Assembly: GCF_009857435.1 (NCBI RefSeq)
Contig: NZ_WWCK01000002.1
Location: 434,001 to 498,000 of the forward strand
From: Duganella rivi
Lineage (GTDB): Bacteria; Pseudomonadota; Gammaproteobacteria; Burkholderiales; Burkholderiaceae_D
Length of the DNA: 64,000 nt
Direction: 5' to 3'
Position 1 is the stretch's first letter. Each line of letters opens with the position of its first letter. The translations under genes were made by a program, and so were the position numbers. Shown piece after piece: positions 6,913-17,300 of the stretch. The notes beneath the pieces are model-generated. The model saw only the letters and a program-made list of their open reading frames with translations. It had not been told where the DNA came from and did not search any database.

Positions 6913-8370
6913 ATGTCCGCAGTTTCCCTGTTTTGTCTCGTCTTCGCCTATTTCGCCTTGCTGCTCGTGGTGGCATGGCGCACCTCCCGCAACGCCAATA
7001 ACGATAGCTTCTTCATCGGTAATAAGAGCAGCAACTGGAAGCTGGTTGCTTTCGGCATGGTTGGCACCACGCTTAGTGGCGTGACCTTCATCAGCGTTCC
7101 CGGCGCCGTTGGGCGCGACGGTTTCGGCTACCTGCAAGTGATCCTCGGCTATGTGCTGGGCTATATCGCCGTCGCCTACATCCTGCTGCCGCTGTACTAC
7201 CGCCTCAAGCTGACCTCCATCTACACCTATCTTGAGCAGCGCTTCGGCCCGCGCTCGTACCAGAGCGGCGCGGCGTTCTTCATTATCTCGCGCACGCTCA
7301 GCGCATCGGCGCGGCTGTACTTGGTGGTGAACATCCTCCAACTGACCATCCTCGATAGAATGGGCGTGCCGTTCTGGCTGACCACGACCGTGATTCTCGT
7401 CATGATCCTGCTGTACACCTACGAGGGCGGCGTCAAGACCATCGTCTGGACAGACACACTGCAAACCACCGGCATGGTGCTGGGCCTTGTGATCTGCGCC
7501 GGCTGGCTGCTGCACGAAATGAATTTGTCGCCGCTGGACAGCATCGCGCAAATGCAGGCGCACGGCCTGACCCGCGTGGTCACCACCTCGATCGATAGCC
7601 CGGCCTATTTCTGGAAGCAGGTGCTGGCCGGCTTCTTCATTGTGCTGGCGATGACCGGCATGGATCAGGAGACCATGCAGAAGAATATCTCCGTCAAAAC
7701 TCTCCGCGACTCGCAGAAGAACATGCTGCTGCTGACCGCTGTATTGACGGCTGTACTGGTACTGTTCATGTACCTTGGCGGGTTGCTGTACCTGTACGCC
7801 CCAACGGCAGGTGTATCGGCCACCGGCGACAAGATCTTCCCGGCTGTAGTGATGCTGCATATGCCCGCTGTACTGCAACTGATTTTCTTCATCGGCCTGA
7901 TCTCGGCGCTGTTCCCGAGTGCCGACGGCGCCATGACGGCGCTGACGTCCTCGTTCAGCATCGACATCCTCGGCGTGCAGCGCCGCACCGATATGACGGA
8001 AGAGGCCAGGAAACGCCTGCGCCACCGCGTGCACCTCGCGTTCTGCGCCATCTTCCTCGCGCTGGTGCTGGTGTTCAAATGGGTGGATAACGCCAGCATG
8101 GTCGGCCTGGTGCTGAAACTGACCGGCTACACCTACGGCCCGCTGCTTGGCCTGTTCGCCTTCGGCATCCTCACGCGCCGCGCGCTGCGCGACCGCTGGG
8201 TGCCGCTGGTGGCGCTGGCGGGGCCGGTAATTTGCTATGTTATTGATTGCAATCAGGAAATGCTGTTTGGTGCCTACCGGATGGGGCTGGAGCTGCTAAT
8301 CTTGAATGGCCTGCTGGTTTTTGCCGGACTATTGCTGATCTCGAAAAAGCAGTATCATCATTGCAAATAA
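6913..8370 (+). CDS. Sodium:solute symporter family (SSS) permease
   Basis: The 485-residue protein has about 13 membrane helices and SSS-family landmarks: an N-terminal YFALLLVVAWRTSR helix, the FFIGNKSSNW loop followed by a helix with GMVGTTLSGVTFISVPG, and the GMDQETMQKNISVKT region. It probably imports an organic solute together with sodium across the inner membrane. Sugar, amino acid and carboxylate transporters all belong here, and I cannot tell the substrate. The start at ATG 6913 lies directly behind a strong hairpin and lacks a visible ribosome binding site. It is followed by sppA after 18 bases. Confidence 0.9.
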   Translation: MSAVSLFCLVFAYFALLLVVAWRTSRNANNDSFFIGNKSSNWKLVAFGMVGTTLSGVTFISVPGAVGRDGFGYLQVILGYVLGYIAVAYILLPLYYRLKLTSIYTYLEQRFGPRSYQSGAAFFIISRTLSASARLYLVVNILQLTILDRMGVPFWLTTTVILVMILLYTYEGGVKTIVWTDTLQTTGMVLGLVICAGWLLHEMNLSPLDSIAQMQAHGLTRVVTTSIDSPAYFWKQVLAGFFIVLAMTGMDQETMQKNISVKTLRDSQKNMLLLTAVLTAVLVLFMYLGGLLYLYAPTAGVSATGDKIFPAVVMLHMPAVLQLIFFIGLISALFPSADGAMTALTSSFSIDILGVQRRTDMTEEARKRLRHRVHLAFCAIFLALVLVFKWVDNASMVGLVLKLTGYTYGPLLGLFAFGILTRRALRDRWVPLVALAGPVICYVIDCNQEMLFGAYRMGLELLILNGLLVFAGLLLISKKQYHHCK

Positions 8371-8388
8371 CGCAACCATGGAGTGTTG

Positions 8389-10263
8389 ATGAGCCAATCA
8401 CCGTTTTCCTATATCCGTAACGGTTTCGCCTTTTTCTGGCGCGCGCTGGACGCCGGCCGCCGTACGGTTCTGAATCTGATTTTCCTCGCGCTGGTGCTGG
8501 TGCTGCTGTACGCGATCTTCGGCGGCGGCGCCAAGCCGCTGCAGCCCAAGACCACGCTGGTGCTGGAGTTGAAGGGACAACTGGTTGAACAGTCGAGCGT
8601 CAATGCGCGCGATGCGCTGCTGACCAATGTGCGCGGCGGCGAAGTGCACAAGATGATGCAACTGCGCGACGTGCTGGCGGTGCTGGATCAAGCAGCCAAG
8701 GATCCCGACATCGGCGCCGTGGTGCTGCTGACCGACGAACTGCAAGGCGCAGGCCAGGCCACGCTGCGCGAGGTGGCCAGCGCCATCGACCGCTTCAAGG
8801 CCTCCGGCAAACAAGTGGTGGCGTGGGGTTCGAGCTACGACCAGCGCCAATACCTGCTGGCTGCACATGCCAACGAAGTCTATTTGCACCCGATGGGCAT
8901 GGTGCTGATCGAGGGCTTCGGCCGCTATCGCAATTACTATCGCGACGCGCTTGATAAGCTGGGCGTGACTGTCAATCTGCTGCGCGTCGGTACGTACAAG
9001 AGCTTTGCCGAGCCATTCATCGCCAACGGCCCGTCGCAGGCCGCCAGCGAGGCTGAGTCGTATCTGAACAATGCGCTGTGGGCTGCTTACACCGACAACG
9101 TCGAGAAAGCGCGCAAGCTGCCGCAAGGCCAGATTATGAAGACCATCAACGACCTGCCTACGCAAGTGGCGGCGGTGAATGGCGACCTGGCCAAGCTGTC
9201 GGTATCCGCCAAGTTCGTCGACGGCCTGAAAACCAAGGATGAAATTCGCCAGATGATGACCAAGCGCGGCGCCGCCGATGCAGAAGGCAAGAGCTTCCGC
9301 CAGATCAGCTTTGACGACTACCTCGCCCGCGTGCCGCGCAAGGTAACCGGCGACGCCGTCGGCGTGATCGTGGCGCAGGGCGAAATCAGCGATGGCAGCG
9401 CCGGCCCGGGCTCCATCGGCGGCGACTCGACTTCCAAGTTGATCCGCGCGGCGCGCGAAGACGACAACATCAAAGCCGTGGTGCTGCGTGTTGATTCGCC
9501 TGGCGGCAGCGCGTTCGCGTCGGAGCTGATCCGCCGCGAGCTGGAACTGACCCGTGCAGCCGGCAAGCCGGTGGTGGTCTCGATGGGTAATGTCGCTGCG
9601 TCGGGCGGCTACTGGATTTCGATGTCGTCCGATGAAGTGATCGCTGAGCCGACCACCATCACCGGTTCGATCGGCGTGTTTGCGATTCTACCGACCGCCG
9701 ATAAGGTGATCGATAAGCTGGGCATCCACACCGCTGGCCAGCCGACTACTTGGCTGGGCGATGCAGGCAATCCGCTGCGTCCACTGGATCCACGTCTCGG
9801 TCAGTTGATCCAAGGCAGCATTAACCACATTTACGCCGAGTTCACCACCAAGGCTGCGGCAGCGCGCAAGACCACGCCGGAGAAGATCGACGAAGTGGCG
9901 CAAGGCCGCGTGTGGACTGGCACCCAGGCCAAGGATCGCGGTCTGGTGGATCGCCTGGGCAGCTATGGCGATGCGCTGAAATCCGCAGCGTCCCGCGCCA
10001 AGCTGCCGGCCGATTACCGCGTGGTGTACGTGGAGCGCGAGATCAGCAAGTTTGACCGCATTATCGAGATGGTTGGCGGCGGCACCGCGCAAGCCGTGGC
10101 CCAAGCCGTGGCGTCGCAGCTGAAACTGGGCGCTGCGGTCACCACCGGCCTGCCGCCTGGCGCTGCAACCGGAATTGCGAATGATATGGGCTGGCTGTCG
10201 GAAATCACGGCGCAGAAAAAACCATTCACCGCGATTACCCACTGCTTGTGCGAATCGCCTTAA
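8389..10263 (+). CDS. sppA: Signal peptide peptidase SppA, 67-kDa type
   Basis: SppA is an inner-membrane serine protease facing the periplasm that degrades signal peptides after their release. This 624-residue copy is of the long, duplicated type (the E. coli enzyme has 618). A single transmembrane helix lies at residues 28-44. The catalytic Lys is Lys204 in VGTYKSFAEPF and the nucleophile is Ser405 in NVAASGGYW, matching the Lys/Ser dyad of the family. I use ATG 8389 with GGAG at 8380-8383; GTG and TTG codons just upstream are in frame but less likely. Its TAA shares bases with the stop codon of the convergent cpxA-like gene. Confidence 0.95.
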   Translation: MSQSPFSYIRNGFAFFWRALDAGRRTVLNLIFLALVLVLLYAIFGGGAKPLQPKTTLVLELKGQLVEQSSVNARDALLTNVRGGEVHKMMQLRDVLAVLDQAAKDPDIGAVVLLTDELQGAGQATLREVASAIDRFKASGKQVVAWGSSYDQRQYLLAAHANEVYLHPMGMVLIEGFGRYRNYYRDALDKLGVTVNLLRVGTYKSFAEPFIANGPSQAASEAESYLNNALWAAYTDNVEKARKLPQGQIMKTINDLPTQVAAVNGDLAKLSVSAKFVDGLKTKDEIRQMMTKRGAADAEGKSFRQISFDDYLARVPRKVTGDAVGVIVAQGEISDGSAGPGSIGGDSTSKLIRAAREDDNIKAVVLRVDSPGGSAFASELIRRELELTRAAGKPVVVSMGNVAASGGYWISMSSDEVIAEPTTITGSIGVFAILPTADKVIDKLGIHTAGQPTTWLGDAGNPLRPLDPRLGQLIQGSINHIYAEFTTKAAAARKTTPEKIDEVAQGRVWTGTQAKDRGLVDRLGSYGDALKSAASRAKLPADYRVVYVEREISKFDRIIEMVGGGTAQAVAQAVASQLKLGAAVTTGLPPGAATGIANDMGWLSEITAQKKPFTAITHCLCESP

Positions 10264-11513
10264 ATTAGAGGCAGCGTCACTTCGAAGCAGCTGCGCCCAT
10301 CTTTCATCAGGGCGCAGCGCGCTTCGCCACCGTGGCGGCGGGCGATCTGGCGGACCAGCGCCAAGCCTAGGCCCGCACCCGTGTTATCGAGCGTGCCGCG
10401 ACGGCGGAAGAACGGCTCGAACACGCGTTCAAATTCTGGATCGGGCACACCCGGCCCTTTATCCCACACCCTCAACGTTGCTGTCTTATCGGCGCAGATG
10501 ATTTGCACGCTGGCCGGCGCCACCCCGTGGCGATGCGCATTCTCCAGCAGGTTGCGCAGCAGGCGGCGCAGCAGGCGCGGATCGCCCTGCATTACGGCGG
10601 ATTCGCCGTCCAGTTCCACGTCGTCGTAGTGCGCGCATTCTTCTGCGGCCAAGGCCAGCAGGTCTAGTTCTTCCGTGTCGGTGTTTTCCTGAATCGCACC
10701 GAGACGGCTAGCAAGAAGAATTTCATCCAGCAAATGATTCAGTTCGGCGATGTCCTGCTCAAGACCGGCGCGGCGTTTTGGATCGATGCCTTCGGGGATC
10801 AGCTCCAGCGCCAGGCGGATGCGCGCCAGCGGCGTGCGCAGCTCGTGCGAAGCATTGGCCAGCAGCGTTTTGTGCGCGCCCACCAGCTGCTCGATTTGAT
10901 CGGCGGCGCGGTTGAAGCTTTGCGCCAGGCGCGCCACTTCATCTTTGCCCTCCACCGGAACGCGTGCTGTCAGGTCGCCGGCGCCGAGTTTTTCCACGCC
11001 GTGCTGCAAGCGCTCCAGCCGTTTGGTCAGGTGGCGCACCAGCGGGAAGGCGGCTACGCCCAGGCCCAGCGCGAGCAGCAGCAGGGCGTTGTGCAGCATG
11101 GCTTTCGGCCGGGTGAAGCCCAGCGGTTCGCTGGACAGCAGCTTGCGACCGTCCGGCAGGCGCACAAAGGATTCCGGCGGCGGGCCGGTCATGCCCTGGC
11201 GCCGCCAGTGGCGCGCGGGGATTTGTTCGCCAACCACGGCCAGCGGACGCCAGTCGCGCGTGTACAGCGTCATATGAGCGTTGAGTCCTCCGGCCACGCG
11301 GGCCAAGGCGGCTTGCTGCACTTCGGGCGGCGCATCAATCGGCGCGAGCACGTTCTGCATCACTTGCGCCAGCGTGTTGTTGGAGCGCTCCAGGGGGCTG
11401 CCGGTGCGGTTCCAGATCATCACCACCGCGAACGCGAACAGCACCAGGATAAACAGCAGCGCCACGTAGAAACGGAAGTAGAGGCGCGGTAGGCCCATGC
11501 TGAAGCGCTTCAT
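10260..11513 (-). CDS. cpxA: CpxA-like envelope-stress sensor histidine kinase
   Basis: The 417-residue kinase has two membrane helices (residues about 12-32 and 140-158) framing a periplasmic domain of roughly 110 residues, then HAMP, an H-box NASHELRTPLAR, N-box LLRNLLENAHRHG and G-boxes DKGPGVP and GAGLGLAL. With the CpxR-like regulator and a CpxP/Spy-like gene in the same operon, and a CpxR box upstream of the operon, it is best read as CpxA, sensing misfolded envelope proteins and acting as kinase and phosphatase for CpxR. Its ATG shares one base with the regulator's stop (TGATG). A TTG one codon earlier is an unlikely alternative start. Confidence 0.85.
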   Translation of the reverse strand: MKRFSMGLPRLYFRFYVALLFILVLFAFAVVMIWNRTGSPLERSNNTLAQVMQNVLAPIDAPPEVQQAALARVAGGLNAHMTLYTRDWRPLAVVGEQIPARHWRRQGMTGPPPESFVRLPDGRKLLSSEPLGFTRPKAMLHNALLLLALGLGVAAFPLVRHLTKRLERLQHGVEKLGAGDLTARVPVEGKDEVARLAQSFNRAADQIEQLVGAHKTLLANASHELRTPLARIRLALELIPEGIDPKRRAGLEQDIAELNHLLDEILLASRLGAIQENTDTEELDLLALAAEECAHYDDVELDGESAVMQGDPRLLRRLLRNLLENAHRHGVAPASVQIICADKTATLRVWDKGPGVPDPEFERVFEPFFRRRGTLDNTGAGLGLALVRQIARRHGGEARCALMKDGRSCFEVTLPLI

Positions 11514-12250
11514 CAATCTTGCACCTTGGCGAACAGGTAGCCGGCGCCGCGCACGGTGATGATGCGGCGCGGTTTTTTAGGATCGTCTTCCACGGCGGCG
11601 CGGATGCGCGACATGTGCACGTCGATCGAGCGGTCGAAGGCTTCCAGCGGTTCGCCTTTCAGCAAATCCATCAGCGCATCGCGCGACAGTACGCGGCCGG
11701 CGTGCTTGGCCAGCACCAGCAGCAGGTCGAATTGGTAGGCGGTCAGTTCGCAGGGAACGCCGTCGAGCCGCGCCGCGTGGGCAGCCGGATCGATCTCCAG
11801 GCGGCCAAAGCGCAGAAATTCGTCATTGACTTTTGCGCCCGCGCCGCGCGGTGCGTCGATCTGGCGCGCATCGACGCGGCGGCGCAGGATGGCGCGCAGG
11901 CGGGCCAGCAGTTCGCGCGGCTCGAAAGGCTTGGGCAGGTAATCGTCGGCGCCGATCTCCAGTCCGACGATGCGGTCGATGGCGTCGCCGCGCGCGGTCA
12001 GCATCAGCACCGGCACGTCGGAAGTGGTGCGCAGCTTGCGGCAGACATCCAGGCCATCCATATCGGGCAGCATCAGGTCAAGGATGACGGCGTCGATTTC
12101 GGCGGCGGCGATATGCTCCATCGCGGCGCCGCCGGTCGGCGCGTGGGTAACGCGAAACCCCGCCTGGGTCAGATACTCGGTGAGCATCTCGGCCAGGCGG
12201 GGGTCGTCTTCAACTAACAGTATGCGGTCTACAGGGTTCATGCGATCCAT
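11513..12250 (-). CDS. cpxR: CpxR-like OmpR-family response regulator
   Basis: An N-terminal receiver domain (ILLVEDDPRLAEML start, phospho-acceptor Asp in AVILDLMLPDMDG, conserved Thr in MLTARG, Lys in YLPKPF) is joined to a C-terminal winged-helix DNA-binding domain ending in RIITVRGAGYLF. The linker and receiver resemble CpxR (GLEIGADDYLPKPF). It is cotranscribed between the CpxP/Spy-like gene and cpxA. Two ATG codons (12250 and 12241) are possible starts and neither has a clear ribosome binding site; the gene begins only a few bases after the upstream stop, so translational coupling is likely. It should bind the GTAAA-N5-GTAAA site at 12762. Confidence 0.87.
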   Translation of the reverse strand: MDRMNPVDRILLVEDDPRLAEMLTEYLTQAGFRVTHAPTGGAAMEHIAAAEIDAVILDLMLPDMDGLDVCRKLRTTSDVPVLMLTARGDAIDRIVGLEIGADDYLPKPFEPRELLARLRAILRRRVDARQIDAPRGAGAKVNDEFLRFGRLEIDPAAHAARLDGVPCELTAYQFDLLLVLAKHAGRVLSRDALMDLLKGEPLEAFDRSIDVHMSRIRAAVEDDPKKPRRIITVRGAGYLFAKVQD

Positions 12251-12254
12251 TTTA

Positions 12255-12689
12255 TTACATGCCACGGAAGCGGCGCCCGTGGCTCAGGTGCTCGGCCAGT
12301 TTCTTGCGCTGCTCCGGCGTCAGGTTATCGCCTACATCGGCTACCAATTGGACGATGCGCTTGGAGGCTTTGTCGGCCAGCGCCAAGCCTTGCTGGCGCG
12401 TGGCTTCCAGCGCAGCGCGGTCGATGGCCGGCGCGCTCGCTTGTTCGAGTAGCTTTTTATGTAAGTCGTGTAGTTGTTCGTGCAGCGGCTTGAGGTCGGC
12501 CATGGCGGCTTTCAGCAGCGGATCGATCTTGGCTTTCTGGGCGTCCGTGGCTTGCACTTCGGCGTACAGGCGGGCGATGTGCGAACGGTGGCCTTCCTGG
12601 TGGCGGTCGACCGCGTAAGCGCCCACGCCCACGGCCAGCGTGGAGCCGAGCAGGAAGGCGGCGATGGTCTGGCGATTGAAGATGCTCAT
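12255..12689 (-). CDS. CpxP/Spy-family periplasmic stress protein
   Basis: The 144-residue protein has an N-terminal signal segment (AAFLLGSTLAVGVGAYAVD) and an all-helical mature part rich in Lys, Gln and Leu. Near the C terminus it carries LTPEQRKKL, the LTxxQ motif that defines the Spy/CpxP family of periplasmic chaperone-like proteins. Family members bind unfolded proteins (Spy) or inhibit CpxA (CpxP). It is the first gene of the operon with cpxR and cpxA, preceded by AAGGA, and a CpxR box lies 73 bases upstream of its start. A heavy-metal-sensing role as in CnrX relatives is a weaker alternative. Confidence 0.85.
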   Translation of the reverse strand: MSIFNRQTIAAFLLGSTLAVGVGAYAVDRHQEGHRSHIARLYAEVQATDAQKAKIDPLLKAAMADLKPLHEQLHDLHKKLLEQASAPAIDRAALEATRQQGLALADKASKRIVQLVADVGDNLTPEQRKKLAEHLSHGRRFRGM

Positions 12690-12761
12690 GATGTCGTCCT
12701 TTCAGTGAAATGGCAGTGAAGCCAGTATGCAAGCCGCACGTTGAGGGCCGATGTCGCCTCG

Positions 12762-12776
12762 GTAAAGATATGTAAA
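12762..12776. promoter_or_regulatory. CpxR box in the cpxP/spy-mdtABC divergent region
   Basis: The sequence reads GTAAAGATATGTAAA, an exact GTAAA-N5-GTAAA direct repeat as in the published CpxR consensus. It lies in the 244-base region (12690-12933) between the divergent cpxP/spy-cpxR-cpxA and mdtABC operons. On the minus strand a possible -10 element (CATACT, 12724-12729) would put the box about 50 bases upstream of transcription start, a usual activator position. On the mdt side the box is about 160 bases from the start codon. The rest of the region holds no other element I can support. Confidence 0.7.
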
Positions 12777-12933
12777 GCTAGATTAACGATATGCGCGCAA
12801 AGTCCTTGATTTGTAGCGAGTTTGTATCGCCGTTGCGTGACCCACAGACATCGCCAAGTCCTTATGCTAGAGTCCTCGCATTGAGGCCATGGCGCGTTTG
12901 CCATGGACACGCACGCCTACAAAAAGGATAAAG

Positions 12934-14307
12934 ATGGATTCGCAAGCCAAGCCGACTTTGAATGCCAACCCACCTAAGCGCAGCCGCAAGATACTGGGCA
13001 GCGTGATTGCCGTCGCCGCCATGGCGGGACTGGGCGGCTTGGCATGGTACTTGACCCACCAGCCGGCAGCTCCCGCTGGTGCGCCTGGTGCGCAAGGCCC
13101 GGGCGGCCCCGGCCCCGGCGGCCCGGGTGGCCCTGGTGGTGCAGGTGGCGGCCGCCGCGCGCCAGCGACCACGGTGGGCGTAGCGACGGCGGAGAAGGCC
13201 GATATCCCGGTCACGCTGGAAGCATTGGGCACGGTGACGGCGGCAGCCACCACCACGGTGCGCCCGCAAGTATCGGGCATTTTGCAAAGCGTGCTGTTTA
13301 AAGAAGGCCAGATGGTCAAGGCCGGCCAGGTGCTGGCGCAAATCGATCCGCGTCAATTTGAAATGTCGCTGATGCAGGCCACCGGTAATCGCCAGCGTGA
13401 TGAAGCGCAGCTGGAAAACGCCAAGCTGACCTTGAACCGCTACCGCACGCTGTTGGGCCAGGACTCGATCGCGCGCCAGGACGTGGATACGCAAGCGGCG
13501 CTGGTCAAGCAGCTGGAAGGCACGGTCATGACCGACAAGGCGGCCGAAGGCACGGCGCGTCTGAATCTTGGCTACACCAAAGTCGTGGCGCCGATCTCGG
13601 GCCGCGTGGGCTTGCGCGCGGTCGATATCGGCAATCTGGTGGGCTCCAGCGATGCGGCGGGGATTGCGACCATTACGCAGTTGTCGCCGATCGACGTTGA
13701 ATTCTCGATCCCGCAAGACAGCGTGCCTGACGTGGCGCAGCGGGTGAACGATGGCGCGAGCCTGCCGGCGCTGGCGCTGGACCGCACCCGCACCAACACG
13801 CTCGATAGCGGCAAGTTCTACGCGCTCGATAATCAGATCGATACGCAGACCGGCACCGTCAAGGCCAAGGCGCGCTTCGCCAACGCCAAGTCGGCGCTGT
13901 TCCCTAGCCAGTTTGTAAACGTGCGCCTGGAACTGCGCACCATCAAGGATGCGGTGATGGTGCCGGTGACGGCTCTGCGTCACGGTAACAACGGCGATTT
14001 CGTCTATGTGCTGAAAGAAGACAAGACCGTCACCGTGCGTCCGGTCAAGCGCGGCGCGGCCACCGTCGATAAAGTGCAGATCAGCGAAGGCCTGAAACTG
14101 GGCGAGCAAGTGATTACCGAAGGCGCCGACCGTTTGAAAGAGGGCGCGAAAGTGACGCTGCCGGGTCAAGGCGGCGGCAAGGGCGGCAAGGGAGAGCAGG
14201 GAGCCGGCGGCTGGAAGGGCAAACGCGATGGCGCATCCGCTCCGGCCGGTGAAGCGCCGTCCGGTGAGCATCGCCGCCGTAACAAGGAAGGCGCGGCACA
14301 GCAATGA
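12934..14307 (+). CDS. mdtA: MdtA-type periplasmic adaptor of an RND efflux pump
   Basis: This 457-residue membrane-fusion protein joins the RND pumps MdtB/MdtC to the outer-membrane factor. After a short cytoplasmic tail and a membrane anchor (residues about 18-38) comes a Gly/Pro-rich collagen-like linker, then lipoyl half-motifs (RPQVSGILQSVLFKEGQMVKAG), an alpha-hairpin, the second half (TKVVAPISGRVGLR), a beta-barrel with YALDNQIDTQTGTVKAKARF, and a membrane-proximal domain. The DNQID and FVYVL segments match E. coli MdtA. A long basic Gly-rich tail follows residue 410, longer than in MdtA. The start is ATG 12934 behind AAAAGGA; its stop overlaps mdtB (ATGA). Confidence 0.92.
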   Translation: MDSQAKPTLNANPPKRSRKILGSVIAVAAMAGLGGLAWYLTHQPAAPAGAPGAQGPGGPGPGGPGGPGGAGGGRRAPATTVGVATAEKADIPVTLEALGTVTAAATTTVRPQVSGILQSVLFKEGQMVKAGQVLAQIDPRQFEMSLMQATGNRQRDEAQLENAKLTLNRYRTLLGQDSIARQDVDTQAALVKQLEGTVMTDKAAEGTARLNLGYTKVVAPISGRVGLRAVDIGNLVGSSDAAGIATITQLSPIDVEFSIPQDSVPDVAQRVNDGASLPALALDRTRTNTLDSGKFYALDNQIDTQTGTVKAKARFANAKSALFPSQFVNVRLELRTIKDAVMVPVTALRHGNNGDFVYVLKEDKTVTVRPVKRGAATVDKVQISEGLKLGEQVITEGADRLKEGAKVTLPGQGGGKGGKGEQGAGGWKGKRDGASAPAGEAPSGEHRRRNKEGAAQQ

Positions 14308-17300
14308 GTCCATCCGCACCATTTATCCAGCGCCCGGTAGCGACATCGCTGCTGATGCTGGCGATCGTCCTCGCGGGCATCGTCGGCTTCAAGTTCCTGC
14401 CGCTGTCGGCGCTGCCGCAGGTGGACTTCCCAACCATCCAAGTCCAGACGCTGTATCCCGGCGGCAGTCCTGAAGTGATGGCGCAAACCGTCACCGCGCC
14501 GCTGGAACGCCAGTTCGGCGCGATGGCGGGCTTGTCGCGCATGAGCTCCACCAGCGCCGCCGGCGTCTCCATCATCACGCTGCAATTCGCGCTGGGCCAG
14601 TCGCTGGACGTGGCCGAGCAGGAAGTGCAAGCCGCGATCAACGCCGGCAACTCGCTGCTGCCGACCGACTTACCCGCGCCGCCGGTCTACGCCAAGGTCA
14701 ATCCGGCCGACGCGCCGGTGCTGACATTGGCGATTACTTCCGACACGATGCCGCTGACGGAAGTGCAGAACATCGTCAACACGCGCCTGGCGCTGAAGAT
14801 CAGCCAAGTCTCCGGCGTCGGCCTCGTAACGCTGAGCGGCGGCCAGCGTCCGGCAGTGCGGATTCAAGCCGACACCAACGCGCTGGCATCGTATGGCTTA
14901 GGTCTCGACACGCTGCGAACCGCCATCACGGCCGCCAACGCCAACGGCGCCAAGGGCTCGTTCGATGGCCCGACCCGCGCTTACAGCATCAATGCCAACG
15001 ACCAGCTGGTGACGGCCAAGGATTACAAAGAACTGATCCTGACCTACAAGAACGGCGCCCCGGTGCGCCTGACCGACGTGGCCCAAGTGGTGGACAGCGC
15101 GGAGAACGTCGAGCTGGGCGCTTGGTCTGGCACATCTGCGGGCACCAGGCAAGCCATCATCCTTAACGTGCAGCGCCAGCCCGGCGCCAACGTCATCGCC
15201 ACCGTGGACGGCATCAAGGCGCGCCTGCCGGAACTGCAAGCGGCCTTGCCGGGCGCCATGCACGTGGAAGTGCTGAGCGACCGCACCACCGGCATCCGCG
15301 CTTCCGTTGAACACGTGGAGATGGAACTGGTGCTGGCCGTAGTGCTGGTGGTGCTGGTGATCTTCGCCTTCCTGCATAGCCTGCGCGCGACCGTGATTGC
15401 TTCGCTGTCGGTACCAATCTCGCTGATCGGTACTTGCGGCGTGATGTATTTGCTCGGCTACTCGCTGAACAACCTGTCGCTGATGGCGCTGACCATCGCC
15501 ACCGGCTTCGTGGTCGACGACGCCATCGTCATGATCGAGAATATCGCGCGCTACATCGAAGAGGGCGAAACGCCGATGGCCGCCGCCCTGAAAGGCGCCA
15601 AGCAAATCGGTTTCACCATTATCTCGCTGACGGTATCGCTGATTGCGGTGCTGATTCCACTGCTGTTCATGGGCGACGTGGTGGGGCGCTTGTTCCGCGA
15701 GTTCGCGATTTCGCTGGCGATCACAATCTTGATTTCCGCCGTGGTGTCGCTGACGCTGGTGCCGATGATGTCGGCGCGCTGGCTGAAGAACCACGCCGAC
15801 GAAAAGCCGACCCGCTTCGCGCAGCGCTTCCAGCAATTCTTCGACTGGGTGATCCATCACTACGATACTTCGCTGACCTGGGTGATCAAGCATAGCGGCT
15901 TGACGCTGCTGGTGGCTTTGGGCACGTTGGTGCTGACGGCAGTGCTGTACATCGTCATCCCGAAAGGCCTGTTCCCAACGCAGGACACCGGCCAGCTGCA
16001 AGCGCGCCTTGAAACCGGCAAGGCCGTTTCGTACGCGAAGATGGCGGACTTGCAGCAGCAGGCAGCAAAGGTCATTCTTGAAGACCCGGACGTCAACAAC
16101 CTGAGTTCCGTGGTGGGCGTGGATGCGGCTAATAACACCATGCTGCACACCGGCAGCATGCTGATCAACCTGAAACATAAGCGCACCAGCAACCAGCAGG
16201 AGACCATGGATCGCTTGCGCGCCCGCGTGGCCGAGATTCCAGGCCTGACGCTGTATCTGCAACCAACGCAGGACTTGACCATCGACGCCGAAACCGGCCC
16301 GACCCAGTTCCGCGTATCGATAGAAGGTGCGGACAACGCCACCGTCAACGAATGGGCGACCAAGCTGGCCGCGCAAATGCGCACCAAGCAGCAAGTGCGC
16401 AATGTGGTGTCCGACGTGGGCGCCAGCGCCAATGCGGCTTATGTCAGCGTGGATCGCGATACGGCGTCGCGCCTGTCGGTGACTGCCGCCGCGATTGACG
16501 ATGCTTTGTATAGCGCGTTCGGCCAGCGCATTGTCTCGACCATCTTCACCGAGACCAATCAGTATCGCGTGATTCTGGAAGCGCGCCGCAACGACATCAC
16601 AACGCCGGCCGATCTGGGCAACCTGCAATTGAAAACCGGCTCCGGCAAAGCCACGCCGCTGTCGGCCGTGGCCACCGTGACCGAACGTCCGGCGCCGCTG
16701 CAAATCACGCACGTCGCGCAGTACCCGGCCACCACGCTGGGCTTCGATACCGCACCGGGCGTCTCGCTCGGCACGGCCGTGGACAGCATCCGCGAAGCCG
16801 CCGCCGAGATCAAGATGCCGGCCTCGGTGACCATGACCTTCCTCGGCGCAGCAGGCGCGTATCAGAACTCGCTGTCGAACCAACTGTGGCTGATTCTGGC
16901 CGCCGTGATCTGCGTGTACATCGTGCTGGGCGTGCTGTACGAAAGCTATATCCACCCGCTGACCATTTTGTCGACGCTGCCGTCGGCTGGCGTGGGCGCT
17001 TTGCTGGCGCTGCTGGTAACCGGGCAGGGATTGGGCGTGATCGGCATCATCGGCATTATTCTGCTGATCGGTATCGTCAAGAAGAACGCCATCATGATGA
17101 TCGACTTCGCCATCGAAGCAGAACGCGATGAAGGCAAGCCGCCGCGCGAAGCAATCCACCAAGCGGCGCTGCTGCGCTTCCGTCCTATTCTCATGACCAC
17201 GCTGGCTGCGCTGTTTGCCGCCGTGCCGCTGATGCTGGGCTTTGGCGAGGGTGCGGAGCTGCGCCGTCCACTGGGCCTGGCTATCTTCGGCGGTTTGATC

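Noticed and set aside
13060-13160. GC-rich GGCCCGGG tract as a possible repeat element
   Set aside because: It encodes the Gly/Pro linker of the MdtA-type protein in frame and has no independent structure.
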